Both the position numbers and the translations under genes were made by a program. Below are positions 25,501 through 34,400 of a stretch of DNA of 64,000 nt, in pieces. The notes under the pieces are model-generated. The model searched no databases, had not been told where the DNA came from, and saw only the letters and a program-made list of their open reading frames with translations. Numbering within the stretch: position 1 is the first letter of the stretch; every line of letters starts with the position of its first letter. This stretch comes from Macrostomum hystrix. Its lineage: Eukaryota > Platyhelminthes > Macrostomidae. Location: contig CATNEN010000002.1 in the NCBI GenBank assembly GCA_950097015.1, forward strand, positions 3,286,001 to 3,350,000, in the 5' to 3' direction.

Positions 25501-28453
25501 TCTGCTGCTGGGGCACATTGGTTCCCTGATGCTGGGGGACATTGGTTCTCTGATGCTGGGGGAGAGTAGGGTTTTTCTGCTCAGGTTGCCAGCCATTAGG
25601 TGATTATGTTTGGGGCCAACAGGTGGGGGCGTATCAGCTTTTTGAGAGGACAAGTGCGATTTGCATTAGAGAATAGTATAAATCCTGAAATCCTGAAGTT
25701 ACCTATTGCTAGTAAAAATGATAATATATATGTTATTCATTTAAATTTATGAAACGTGCTACTGCATTAAAGGTCATTAAATACATAATGCCGAAGGTTT
25801 GAACTGGTCCATTGATAATAGCACCAATGAACTCGGAATTCGTAATTTTGTCAGGGCTTCAAAGCTAGTTCTCCTTTACTCCGTCACTCCCTCAAAGGGG
25901 GAATCTATTTGCGCGTTACTTGCGCGTTACTTGTACAAGCCCTTGTGTGCAGTGCATTAGATTAACAACTATTATCGTTTCTAGTGTATTTTCTATCGAA
26001 ACGTACTAAAACTAATGCGTTGCTTATACTTGCAACTGACTCACACATTGGTTTTTTGTCTTTCCACATTCATAATTTCGTGTCTACCTACTTCCTTTTA
26101 AATGACTAGCCGCTTATTTACCATTAGCTTGCAGTCATTATTTAAACACTTGAAGGTTAGATTAGGTTAGATTAGGTTAGGTTTGCTTAGGTTAGATTTT
26201 ATCAGATTATAAAATAATGATTAAACGCTTTATAGTTATAGCTCGTAGACAGCACATCTGAGATTTGTCATTGGATTCAAAAAGTATGCACAAGAAATCC
26301 CATATAACTTGTGAAAAAAGCTCACGTGGGTCCTTAACAAGCGGTACAGGATCCGAGTATCTCCTTGTGCCAGACGGATCCACACCGGAACACCTGTACC
26401 ATTGATTCCCCCTACTTGGTCTGCGATAGTTGGAGCTCAGGGTAGAGGAAAAAGTTTTGTGCGTATTCTCCGGCGGCCCGATGGGATCATTGCGCTCATT
26501 GTTAAAGTGAAACTTGATGTCTCGGAGGCGCTTATCATGAGTGCAGTTCACAAATTTGAACCCGGGGAACGGTGACGGTCCGACTGTCACGGCTGAAAAT
26601 TCAAGACAGAAAAAGCTTGCCAGTAAAGTATTTGGAATCTACTGTGAATAACAACAGAACGTACTAATCTGAATTGGCTGCTCAAATTGCAGCGTCACAT
26701 AGTCAAACTTATCGCCCAGACGGCACTCCAGTCGGTAGTTGTGAAAGCGTGGATTGGCGCGAAATTTAATGGTGACCAGCTGGCTGGAGACGGAGTCCTT
26801 GATAGACGTCTCGAAGCCGCCGGTGTTTCGATTCACTGGAATGTCGAAAGATGGGCTGCCATCCGAAGGCTGAATGCGCCAAACAACGTCGTTGAGCTCG
26901 CCTCCGATGGGAATTTCGCATTCCAGTTCGTTTTCGGCCCCGGGGTACGTCGACAGGTCGTAGGTCGACTTGCCGTAATCGTGAATCGTAGGAACTAAAA
27001 TTTTGTTAATAAATCTTGCGTTTTTATGCCTTGCACACGAAAGTATTACGTTTTATGGACTCTGGAGAATTAGGCTCGCACACTTACCAATGACCCGAAT
27101 ATACAGAAAGGCATACTTCACTATGCCTCCGACATTGCAACGATAGTAGCCCTTTTTCCTTACATCGCAGTTCTTAACCGAGAGCACTGACGAGCTCGGG
27201 CTTTCTTGAATCTCAACGTTGTCCAGTGTACTGATATTGCGGTACGAACCAGCGGAAGCGGTGTCATCACGGAATGACCATCTGGTACTGTCAGACGGGT
27301 CCACCTTGTGGCACTCGAAAGCAACCTTGCTCTTCGGTGTGACGAAAATCGGGACGCTGGCAACATCCACCGGCACGGGCCGCATTCCGTCTGAAAAGTT
27401 GTAACCGTGCATGAAACTGTAGTCAGTACTATGTATGCATGAAACTGTAGTCAGTACTATGTAGGCATGAAACTGTAGTCAGTACTATGTATGCATGAAA
27501 CTGTAGTCAGTACTATGTATGTGAAACTGTAGTCAGTACTATGTATGCATGAAACTGTAGTCAGTACTATGTATGCATGAAACTGTAGTCAGTACTATGT
27601 ATGCATGAAACTGTAGTCAGTACTATGTATGCATGAAACTGTAGTCAGTACTATGTATGCATGAAGGCATCGAATAAAAATTCAGAGTTAGAAACTATAA
27701 GTACATACGCTCGTAGACATTGGTCATTCGGCCGTCAATGACTCGCTGAACGGAATCTTTCACAACTTTGAAAAATATGGCGGTATTCGATGGACTGGCT
27801 GTATCGGCGCACTTGTAGTACGTAAATCCAATGCCGTACTCTCTGCTCAGCTCTGAGTAGGGTAGCAACAGCTGCGGGCCCATCTGCCCGCTGATCTCGT
27901 CGAAACTAAGCGTCACATCGTTGTACTTGTACCACCTGTATGACCCACCGCTGCTCAGCGCGATCGTGCAGGTCAGAGAGGCGTCTCTATTCACCGAGAC
28001 CGATGTCTCGATAATGTTACTCGTCGGTGGCACTTGAAATAGAAAGATTGCGGTTGAAAATGAGTATTGAATGGGTTAGCAGAATTAATAAAAATTAGCT
28101 GACTCACAGTCGGTGATGACGAACAATGAAGCCCTGTACAAATTCGGAGACACGGGCGGGTCGGTCATGCAGTAGTAGGAGCCGAACCTGCTCTTGTCGT
28201 TCTGGCTTACAATCAGCAGCGGCGTCACGCTGACAACAAGGCCGTCCTTCACCCAGGCCTTGAAGCGTCCCGGGGACGACACCGTGCAGTTAATATGGAT
28301 CGGGAGCTCCTGAGCCTGGTAACGGTAGATATTCTGCACCTGGAACTCGAAAAACATTGGTTGGTTGACGGCCAGGCCCTGGGCGTTGGCACTCATTGGC
28401 GACAACAGAAGGCCAAGGAATAGGCAGGCCAGGACAACTGCTGGCTGGCCCAT
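8185..28453 (-). CDS. Gene B: perlecan-like secreted Ig/LE/laminin-IV protein, most complete copy
   Basis: About 23 exons, mostly with matching splice phases: 28108-28453, 27709-28032, 27088-27390, 26665-26994, 26326-26592, 25057-25130, 24796-24936, 24457-24699, 24313-24414, 23787-24101, 22355-22467, 22037-22104, 21126-21511, 20816-21047, 19605-20327, 19180-19334, 12482-12635, 11788-12316, 11094-11320, 10403-10593, 10092-10317, 9246-9486, 8185-8318. Order: signal peptide, five Ig-like units, LE, laminin IV, LE repeats, about eight Ig units, short tail. This is perlecan/UNC-52-like, but I see no SEA, LDL-A, LamG or transmembrane part. The last junction (9246 to 8318) does not match in phase, so the final exon boundary is uncertain or one exon was missed. 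It probably acts outside the cell. Confidence 0.75.
8690..9060 (-). mobile_element. tRNA-headed SINE in last intron of gene B
   Basis: On the minus strand it reads GAAGCCTTGTGATTAGAGCG (A-box like), then GGTCGGAAGTTCGATTCCCG (B-box like) with tRNA-like spacing, followed by a body containing CCTTAATAGCC. The matching copy in gene C is at about 44945-45240. Ends are approximate. Confidence 0.55.
9500..9935 (-). mobile_element. Ser/Leu-tRNA-headed SINE (family S2), copy in intron 21
   Basis: The minus strand starts GAGTGGCAGAGCGGTCTC, a class II tRNA A-box, then TGCTCGAACTCGCGG as B-box, then TTGGGGCGCAGCC. The body has TGTGTACT...CTCAGGAGTCAG. It shares these words with the SINEs at 10690-11036 and 12815-13150. 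The gene C counterpart is about 45670-46080. Confidence 0.6.
10690..11036 (-). mobile_element. SINE family S2, copy truncated at its B-box, intron 19
   Basis: The minus strand begins CCCTGAGCCCGATTCC (B-box), then GCCCTTGAGAGCC, GTGTACACTGCCTGA and CAGAAGTCAGCGAAATG. The same order is seen in the SINE at 12815-13150. The A-box part is missing. The left end of the four-exon deletion in gene C falls at this truncated head. Confidence 0.55.
11094..12635 (-). CDS. Gene B exons 17-19: Ig units absent from gene C
   Basis: Exon 17 (12482-12635) has NITFIMDKHVHQLPFTCNAK, the second half of the Ig begun in exon 16. Exon 18 (11788-12316) is long, with VTIYCQMTGNPYG and YQWQCRAKQQ. Exon 19 (11094-11320) has NNKEIVCFVRPQ. 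Exon 16 begins and exon 19 ends in phase 1, so the four-exon block missing from gene C is frame-neutral. Confidence 0.65.
12815..13150 (+). mobile_element. SINE family S2, plus-strand copy, most complete head
   Basis: It starts GAGGAGTGGCAGAGCGGTCT (A-box), then CCTGAGCTCGATTCCG (B-box), TTGGGGCGCAGCC, GATGCCCTTGAGGGCC, GTGTACACTGCCTGA and CTCAGGAGTCAGCGGAATGG. Order and spacing define the family. It lies beside the LINE in the large intron of gene B. Confidence 0.6.
13430..14047 (+). pseudogene. AlkB-type 2-oxoglutarate/Fe(II) dioxygenase domain at LINE 5-prime end
   Basis: The 205-codon frame has the AlkB signature. ALLNLYRDGKDSIGFHKDDE contains the HxD iron ligands (H123, D125). The second histidine is in DFLHSVLK (H180), and RINVTFR supplies the 2-oxoglutarate-binding arginines (R191, R197). 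It is closest in pattern to ALKBH2/3-type nucleic-acid demethylases. The frame opens without a good ATG. An ATG at 13326 lies in another frame, suggesting one frameshift near 13430. The next ORF1-like frame overlaps its end, so it most likely belonged to the retrotransposon rather than to a host gene. All catalytic residues are retained. Confidence 0.7.
14007..14919 (+). pseudogene. LINE ORF1-like linker and coiled coil
   Basis: Two overlapping frames (14007-14504 and 14431-14919) continue from the AlkB domain. The first is Lys/Ser-rich with KNKKAKKG. The second is strongly helical and charged (LLASQAEILKTLN, DIHKSKAAIKEF) and ends with SPSRTYAEALKSQ, a motif common in LINE ORF1 proteins after the coiled coil. 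A frameshift near 14500 joins them. Confidence 0.5.
15075..15749 (+). pseudogene. Basic RG/RD-rich LINE ORF segment
   Basis: The 224-codon frame lies between the coiled coil and the endonuclease. Residues 1-90 have no clear match (LLVIDFADHHHQLDG). The rest is rich in Arg, Tyr, Asn and Gly (RGYNRYPRYG, GYGTRPW-like ending), suggesting RNA binding. I do not recognise a domain. Confidence 0.4.
15908..18819 (+). pseudogene. LINE endonuclease and reverse transcriptase remnants
   Basis: Pieces in order: endonuclease C-half (IVLTIGDFNARTRS, then LQLLEVCCETKSAILNG), RT palm (FHLVFFDLK near 17297-17325), catalytic LLYCDDLVIFGVDL near 17596-17637, then a C-terminal FRLGNHKLACEILRT with CPKCRVEVENETH. 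Stops and frameshifts separate them. A 12-bp minisatellite interrupts the RT after the catalytic box. Confidence 0.65.
17728..17915 (+). repeat. 12-bp minisatellite, about 15 units, inside dead LINE RT
   Basis: The unit CAATCTCCATCT is repeated almost perfectly. It encodes PSQS on the plus strand and alternating charged repeats on the minus strand; both are shadows. High unit identity in decayed surroundings points to recent expansion. Confidence 0.9.
19180..21511 (-). CDS. Gene B exons 13-16: central Ig tandem
   Basis: Exon 13 has a canonical I-set pattern: VVLTCLVRR, WLLEWQD, then DASPSDSGRYRCEGF. Exon 14 completes a second unit with NDTGYWTCHVSD. The 723-nt exon 15 holds two more units (MRLKCNKI ... 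WGTFSCQRQ; VNLSCLPSS ... DSSGMYYCRCH). Exon 16 starts another (CIMAEGT, WFYCYDENA) that is completed by exon 17 beyond a 6.5-kb intron filled by a LINE. Phases match throughout. Confidence 0.75.
19368..19545 (-). mobile_element. tRNA-headed SINE (family S5) in intron 15
   Basis: The minus strand reads GGCTTTAGCTCAATGGTTAG (A-box), then GGTTTGGAGTTCGAAATTC (B-box), then a short body. The gene C counterpart is about 47212-47395. The right end of the four-exon deletion in gene C lies at the tail of this SINE. Confidence 0.55.
22037..25130 (-). CDS. Gene B exons 6-12: LE, laminin IV and LE modules
   Basis: Exon 6 (DCNKTCNIGGICQNNVCNC) and exon 7 (GENCDKCKPGFHSL, CVPCFCS) form LE repeats. Exons 8 to 10 form a laminin IV domain, with LAAYGGKLSFTV and the family-typical DEQNLRAIDGSAVTRMDVM. 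It ends in CTVCPDPYQGAFCE, the start of the next LE. Exons 11 and 12 continue with VPCLEGYRNSPGCD and CEEGYADKIVG. This LE-LamIV-LE sandwich is the strongest evidence for a perlecan/laminin-family relationship. The 100-bp satellite lies in the intron after exon 10 and the 24-bp satellite in the intron before exon 6. Confidence 0.8.
22738..23300. repeat. 100-bp intronic satellite, gene B, 5 units
   Basis: Units begin GATCCTACGAAGATGTTT and contain GCGCAGAAAATCTATTTGCG and GGGCCACCGCCTGCCGCC. Unit starts are near 22738, 22898, 22998, 23098 and 23198. The 60-bp longer first interval has a CAGCTGCTTTTAAAACCTGA insert. Gene C has 6 units (50606-51268); gene A shows one full and one partial unit near 1-230. 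Confidence 0.9.
25330..25565. repeat. 24-bp minisatellite, gene B, about 10 units
   Basis: Same unit and intron position as in genes A and C. It makes repetitive shadow frames on both strands. Confidence 0.9.
26326..28453 (-). CDS. Gene B exons 1-5: signal peptide and five N-terminal Ig-like units
   Basis: Exon 1 carries the signal peptide (about residues 1-24) and an Ig unit with Cys pairs INCTVSS and GSYYCMTD. Exon 2 has LTCTIAL, then YRWYKY and YYKCAD. Exon 3 has VAFECHK, RWSF and GYYRCNV. Exon 4 has a Cys pair ending in RLECRLGD. Exon 5 has FVNCTHD and WYRCSGVD. Exons 1-5 all end in phase 1, so single exons can be lost or gained without frameshift. The 28-bp satellite sits between exons 2 and 3. 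Confidence 0.75.
27410..27662. repeat. 28-bp minisatellite, gene B, about 9 units
   Basis: Unit CATGAAACTGTAGTCAGTAC plus TATGTATG, between exons 2 and 3. Gene C has about 36 units plus about 6 more beyond an inserted LINE. Confidence 0.95.
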
Positions 28454-28539
28454 GGCTTTGCGCTGCTGGTTGAAAATAATTTCTAGTTAATGCCTATCAG
28501 ATCCTCAAAGATTGAAGATAGAACTCCGGCGCCTAGATT

Positions 28540-28780
28540 TCTGCTGCAAGTGTCCATATTTATGGCAACGGGTCTTATAGTGGACCCGTTCACACTGCTG
28601 AGGTGGAGAGCGAGGCGACAACCAATAGAGCGAGTGCTTCGCTGGTCGCTATTGGCTGGAGCTAAGGCATGCGCATCAGGAATATCTAGAGTCGAGTTCA
28701 ACCCTCTTGTTGAGGGAGGCGCACTGGTCTGCGCCCGGTACAGTTTTAGTCCATTTGTAAAAGTGGATTCATAACTAACC
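28540..28780 (-). promoter_or_regulatory. Gene B promoter block
   Basis: Same block as upstream of gene A: TATA box on the minus strand at 28574-28579 and inverted CCAAT boxes near 28618-28658, ending about 90-125 bp before the ATG at 28453. Confidence 0.6.
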
Positions 28781-29129
28781 ATCTGAAGTGTTTTGTAATG
28801 TCTGACCTATTACAGCACTAAAACAAATACATTGCTGAACTGAAGATGCACTGGAATCGACGAAAATATTTGAAACTCTTTTTTAGCTAAGAGCTGATCA
28901 TGCGAATCTTCGATCAAAGTAGGAATAATGAACTTTTTCGTAATACGCTCGTACTGCGCGCTAAAACGTGTACCAGAGTACGATATTGAAAATGTAAGCA
29001 CCCTCATTGTTTAACTAATTAATCCAGCATAAGTCCATGAAGAATTTATTTTGTTCACATTTATTGGAGCCTCAATTCAACAAATTTTATTTCCTCATTA
29101 AACATAAGATCGCTTCATCATCAGGCTTA

Positions 29130-29565
29130 GTTAAAGCAACAACAACAAAAACAACAACAATAACAGAAACAATATACGCCAGAGTTAGAGATAAGCATCA
29201 GAAGGCAAGTTTTAAGGCCTGGGCGCGCACATAGGCAAGGTCTCTGGCAGTGTCCGGGGCGCCGGCGTCGGCAAAAGGGGAGTCGACGTACCGCCGAGTT
29301 CGTGCCTACCCACGCCGAAATTAAGTGGGGCCTGCAGCAGGCTGGGGCAGTGCTCCTCGGCACGGATGAGGTGGCCTTCCAGCTGTAGTCGCCGACGGCG
29401 CAGTAGGTCGCTTGGGTGTGCCAGGCCGGCGCGGCGATAAAGTGCCGCCTTGGTGATGAGCTCATCAAAGCCGATTCTAAAGGCAGCGCAAAGCAGGCAA
29501 GCCTGCGCTGCGTTGACTTGACGCTGACATTACATATGCCAAGCCTAAAAATGTCAATGGGGAAA
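29130..29565 (-). mobile_element. 3-prime fragment of a second LINE family, (TTG)n tail
   Basis: Read minus, it translates in pieces to ALYRRAGLAHPSDLLRRRRL, then GHLIRAEEHC, ending near a TTGTTGTT-rich tail at 29130-29172. This matches the C-terminus and tail style of the full-length LINE at 57061-60232 (RRLRLAGHVIRAE) but is clearly diverged. The same fragment lies upstream of gene C at about 61880-62290, where it lacks about 18 bp. Confidence 0.55.
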
Positions 29566-29689
29566 GAATCGACGAGAAGGCCAATGAGCAGTCTTGATAT
29601 GAATTCCACAAAGGATTATAAGCAAAGGAGAGTTGCCTTGCCAGAGACGTGCGTATTGAGTTGACAACTAGCCGTGAGCTTGAGGTATA

Positions 29690-30540
29690 GCCACAAGCGA
29701 GATCGGCTTTACAACGACGATCGTGTTTTTCTACTTTTTTACCTCCTGGAACTACTAAGCACAAACGTTATGCTGAACTGCAGAGGCATTAGTCCTGCAA
29801 AAGCAATTGGAAACCACAGGAAAAATTTCGTTTCTCAGTTCGATACCCATTTGAGACAAAGGACACAGAACTCAAGCAAGCTAAGTCACTTCTATTACTC
29901 CTTCAAGCAATATTATTCAGCCGAAAAATATTTACAACAAATATACAACCCGGAGTTGAGACGTACCATAGCCTCGTTTAGACTAGGAAACCATAAGCTA
30001 GCTTGCGAAACATTGCGAACTGCGAGACCGAAAATTCCGTATGTAAATAGATTATGTAGTAAGTGCAAAACAGAAGTTGAAAACGAGGTCCACTTCCTTT
30101 TTAAGTGCACTTGGAATAAGTATAGCGCAGCACGTTCGAAATTTGAGACGGAAGTTTCTGGGAAAACCCCAATTTCATATCCTTAACAGCAGAAGAAAAA
30201 TCTAACTACATAATGGCTCAAGACGATCGGGAAACCGCTGAAGCTTTAGCAAAATACATCATAGAAATATCTAAAAAAAGGGAACAGCTGCCCTGAGACT
30301 ACGAGATCTTACTAGCATTCAACAATAGATATTTCATATTTTGTTTTATCCCTGGCGTCCCTTGTGTTTTTACTGCTCTTATTTTTAATACCTTTGCTTT
30401 CCCTTCCCAGCTCGATATTTGATTCCTACTAAACTTCGCTTTTTATGTTGCTTTTCGTTGTTCATTTAAATGTGTTGTTTAAAAATATATATAAAAAAAA
30501 TCAGCACCCATAGATGGCGTGCGCGTTTTTATAATAATAA
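29690..30540 (+). mobile_element. 5-prime-truncated LINE 3-prime end (family of 13.2-19.1 kb)
   Basis: Frame 29674-30186 has FRLGNHKLACETLRTARP and LCSKCKTEVENEVHFLFKC, a zinc-binding RT C-terminus. The fragment ends AAATCAGCACCCATAGATGG then (TAA)n, the same end as the LINE in gene B. It is duplicated upstream of gene C (62430-63280), with one stop difference in the frame there. Confidence 0.65.
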
Positions 30541-31040
30541 TAAAAACAAAACAGTATTTAGTACAGCCCTGCAAGGCAATAAATGCCTTTAAGCCGAATG
30601 AAAAAATTACCGCAGGAAAACCATGTTCCATATTTGAGATTGCAGATGTTTGCTAGCAATCGGCATGTACAAATGCTTAAGTATTATGGCAAGAATGGCA
30701 ACGCCATATAATGATTCCGAAAATGCTTATTCTCAGAATCTGCAGTGTGGGAAAAGGCTGTGGAACGAATTAGCTTAATAATGCAACTTTGCTTTAGGAC
30801 CACATCAGTTCTTTTATTTGAGCCAAAAAATGATATATTGTGTTGTTTTACTTATTAGTATGAATAAAATGTAAACTTTGAGCAATTCTATTCTTGTCCA
30901 AAGGATGGAGAATCAGGGAAACTGTTATTTTTGGGGACAGTTACGATTCTAGCAGCCATGGGGAGCTTGTAGCTGCAAGGATAAATCTGTGCATTTACGA
31001 AGGTTTTCACTCTGTAAACCAATGGTACCCTTCTGATAAA
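30541..31040. other. Unassigned spacer, duplicated upstream of gene C
   Basis: No coding signal. Near-identical sequence at about 63285-63790, which has a 24-bp insertion near 63530-63555. Confidence 0.5.
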
Positions 31041-31044
31041 TCAT

Positions 31045-31400
31045 ACTAACCCTCCATAACTCATGCTACCCCTCGATATATCATGCTACCCCTCGATATA
31101 TCATGCTACCCCTCGATATATCATGCTACCCCTCGATATATCATGCTAACCCTCGATATATCATGCTACCCCTCGATATATCATGCTAACCCTCGATATA
31201 TCATGCTACCCCTCGATATATCATGCTACCCCTCGATATATCATGCTACCCCTCGATATATCATGCTAACCCTCGATATATCATGCTACCCCTCGATATA
31301 TCATGCTACCCCTCGATAATTTGCAGTCCACTTAAAGAATTTGTGCTACCACATCGATAGATAATGCTGCTTCCCGATAAATCATGCTACTTCTCGATAG
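31045..31400. repeat. 20-bp satellite CCTCGATATATCATGCTAMC
   Basis: About 13 clean units from 31070 to 31320, then degenerate units to about 31405. At the corresponding place upstream of gene C (63786-64000) only a few units exist and the degenerate tail continues to the window edge. Confidence 0.9.
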
Positions 31401-34400
31401 TAAATTACGCTTTGAGAGATGGTTCACTGAGCTGGCCTCAGGCTTTGAAGTATGATTCACTGAGCTGGCCTCAGGCTTTGAAGTATGGTTTACTGAGCTG
31501 GCTCTAAGCTTTGAATGATGGTTCACTGAGCTGGCTCTAAGCTTTAAAGTATGGTTCACTGAGCTGGCCTCAGGCTTTGAATGATGGTTCACTGAGCTGG
31601 CTCTAAGCTTTGAATGATGGTTCACTGAGCTGGCCTCAGGCTTTGAAGGATGGTTCACTGAGCTGGCTCTAAGCTTTGAATGATGGTTCACTGAGCTGGC
31701 CTCAGGCTTTGAAGGATGGTTCACTGAGCTGGCTCTAAGCTTTGAAGGATGGTTCACTGAGCTGGCTCTAAGCTTTGAATGATGGTTCACTGAGCTGGCC
31801 TCAGGCTTTGAAGGATGGTTCACTGAGCTGGCTCTAAGCTTTAAAGTATGGTTCACTGAGCTGGCCTCAGGCTTTGAAGTATGGTTCACTGAGCTGGCTC
31901 TAAGCTTTGAATGATGGTTCACTGAGCTGGCTCTAAGCTTTGAAGGATGGTTCACTGAGCTGGCTCTAAGCTTTGAAGGATGGTTTACTGAGCTGACCTC
32001 AGGCTTTGAATGATGGTTCACTGAGCTGGCGTCAGGCTTTGAAGGATGGTTCACTGAGCTGGCTCTAAGCTTTGAAGGATGGTTCACTGAGCTGGCCTCA
32101 GGCTTTGAAAGATGGTTCACTGAGCTGGCCTCAGGCTTTGAAGTATGGTTCACTGAGCTGGCTCTAAGCTTTGAAGTATGGTTCACTGAGCTGGCTCTAA
32201 GCTTTGAAAGATGGTTCACTGAGCTGGCTCTAAGCTTTGAAGGATGGTTCACTGAGCTGGCTCTAAGCTTTGAAGGATGGTTCACTGAGCTGGCTCTAAG
32301 CTTTGAATGATGGTTCACTGAGCTGGCTCTAAGCTTTGAATGATGGTTCACTGAGCTGGCTCTAAGCTTTGAATGATGGTTCACTGAGCTGGCTCTAAGC
32401 TTTGAAGGATGGTTCACTGAGCTGGCTCTAAGCTTTGAAGGATGGTTCACTGAGCTGGCTCTAAGCTTTGAATGATGGTTCACTGAGCTGGCTCTAAGCT
32501 TTGAATGATGGTTCACTGAGCTGGCTCTAAGCTTTGAAGGATGGTTCACTGAGCTGGCTCTAAGCTTTGAAGGATGGTTCACTGAGCTGGCTCTAAGCTT
32601 TGAAGGATGGTTCACTGAGCTGGCTCTAAGCTTTGAAGGATGGTTCACTGAGCTGGCTCTAAGCTTTGAAGGATGGTTCACTGAGCTGGCTCCAGGCTTT
32701 GAATGATGGTTCACTGAGCTGGCTCTAAGCTTTGAAGGATGGTTCACTGAGCTGGCTCTAAGCTTTGAATGATGGTTCACTGAGCTGGCTCTAAGCTTTG
32801 AAGGATGGTTCACTGAGCTGGCTCTAAGCTTTGAAGGATGGTTCACTGAGCTGGCCTCAGGCTTTGAATGATGGTTCACTGAGCTGGCGTCAGGCTTTGA
32901 AGGATGGTTTACTGAGCTGGCTCTAAGCTTTGAAGGATGGTTTACTGAGCTGGCTCTAAGCTTTGAAGGATGGTTCACTGAGCTGGCTCTAAGCTTTGAA
33001 GGATGGTTCACTGAGCTGGCTCTAAGCTTTGAAGGATGGTTCACTGAGCTGGCTCTAAGCTTTGAAGGATGGTTCACTGAGCTGGCTCTAAGCTTTGAAG
33101 GATGGTTCACTGAGCTGGCTCTAAGCTTTGAAGGATGGTTCACTGAGCTGGCTCTAAGCTTTGAAGGATGGTTCACTGAGCTGGCTCTAAGCTTTGAAGG
33201 ATGATGCCTTGAACTAGCCAATGGCTTTGAGAAACGGGGCATGGATTTGTCCACAGTCTTTAAGGGATGGTTCCCTGCACTCGCCTCACGCTTAAACGAC
33301 TCTTTCATCCTGCTGGCTCCAGGCTTTGAAGTTGGATGTTGATGTTGGACAATAGAAGTCTGTGGCTTTGTTGAAAAAGTGATGCGTTTTGTTTGCGCAC
33401 GTGTCGGCAAATTAAAAGCACGTTCTTTTTCGCGATTCCTTCGATTGATTGGTAAGTGAGCATTCTTATTCTCTGAAAGGTGGTTCAACTTTTCTCTCAC
33501 CCATTGAATGTTCTGTTCATCGTTCGTCTTCATGACAACGCGTCTCTCGTCCCTGATGGTCTCAATCTGCTGCAGACAAAACTGCATGTGTAAGCGCTGG
33601 TCGCTGTAGTGAGCCAGAGTGAGCAGTTCCTCCAGGTCCGGGTCGTCTAGCAGCTCTGACAGCCACGCATCAAAGTCGATGCCTTCAGCAGTGCGGAGCC
33701 GCTCAGCTTGCAGGCTCCAGATCAGGCAGCGGAAGTTCACGTACAGGTGAGATGCGCGAGGATGCGACAGTCTGGCTGTGAGCAAAGTCCGCGTGAACTC
33801 GGGAATGAACGGAAAGCTCGGTGGAGTGTCGGCTGGGAGGCAGAACCTCCACGCCCAGTCCGAGTCAGTGCGATCGAAGTCTCGGTGTTTGATCTCAGCC
33901 GGCTCCCAGCCTCTCTTGACTTTGTGATGCAGCAGAGCCATCAGGTGCGCATCGGCTTTTCCGCAGCGATGGAACTTCAAATGCGCCATGACGGTCAAGC
34001 AGACGGCTGCGCACTTGCACCAGGGCAGCCCACGGATGAGCTCGATCTGCTTCATCAAGGCTTCTTCGTCACAAAAGTCTGATTGCAGCTCAGTCAGACA
34101 ATGGTACACAATGCTATACACATCTAGGCACTTCTGTGAGAATTCAATACATCCATCTCGGACTTGGGAAGCCAAGGGCGGCTGCGTCAGCGTTAGCAGA
34201 GTAAACAGGTGGAAATAAAATTTCTTAGACTTCAACGGTTTTAACTGGCTCATCATAAATTTCAACACTACACCACTGTCGTCTCTCAGCTCACTCAGTC
34301 GGTCTCGCACCTTCCGCTTCGTGTTTTCGAACTCTCCTCCGATTCCAGCGTTCTTAAAGTAGATCGGAGCGTCAGGCATGAAGAAGTGCGGCATGCACTC

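Noticed and set aside
25225-25653. Open frames of 88 to 142 codons on both strands (also 53118-53678)
   Set aside because: They read through the 24-bp intronic satellite; real exons of genes B and C flank it with proper splice sites.
29127-29609. 160-codon minus frame upstream of gene B
   Set aside because: A different frame of the same stretch gives the LINE C-terminal signature; this frame is a shadow.
31083-31319. Possible CRISPR-like array of 20-bp repeats
   Set aside because: Units are directly adjacent with no unique spacers; it is a eukaryotic satellite.
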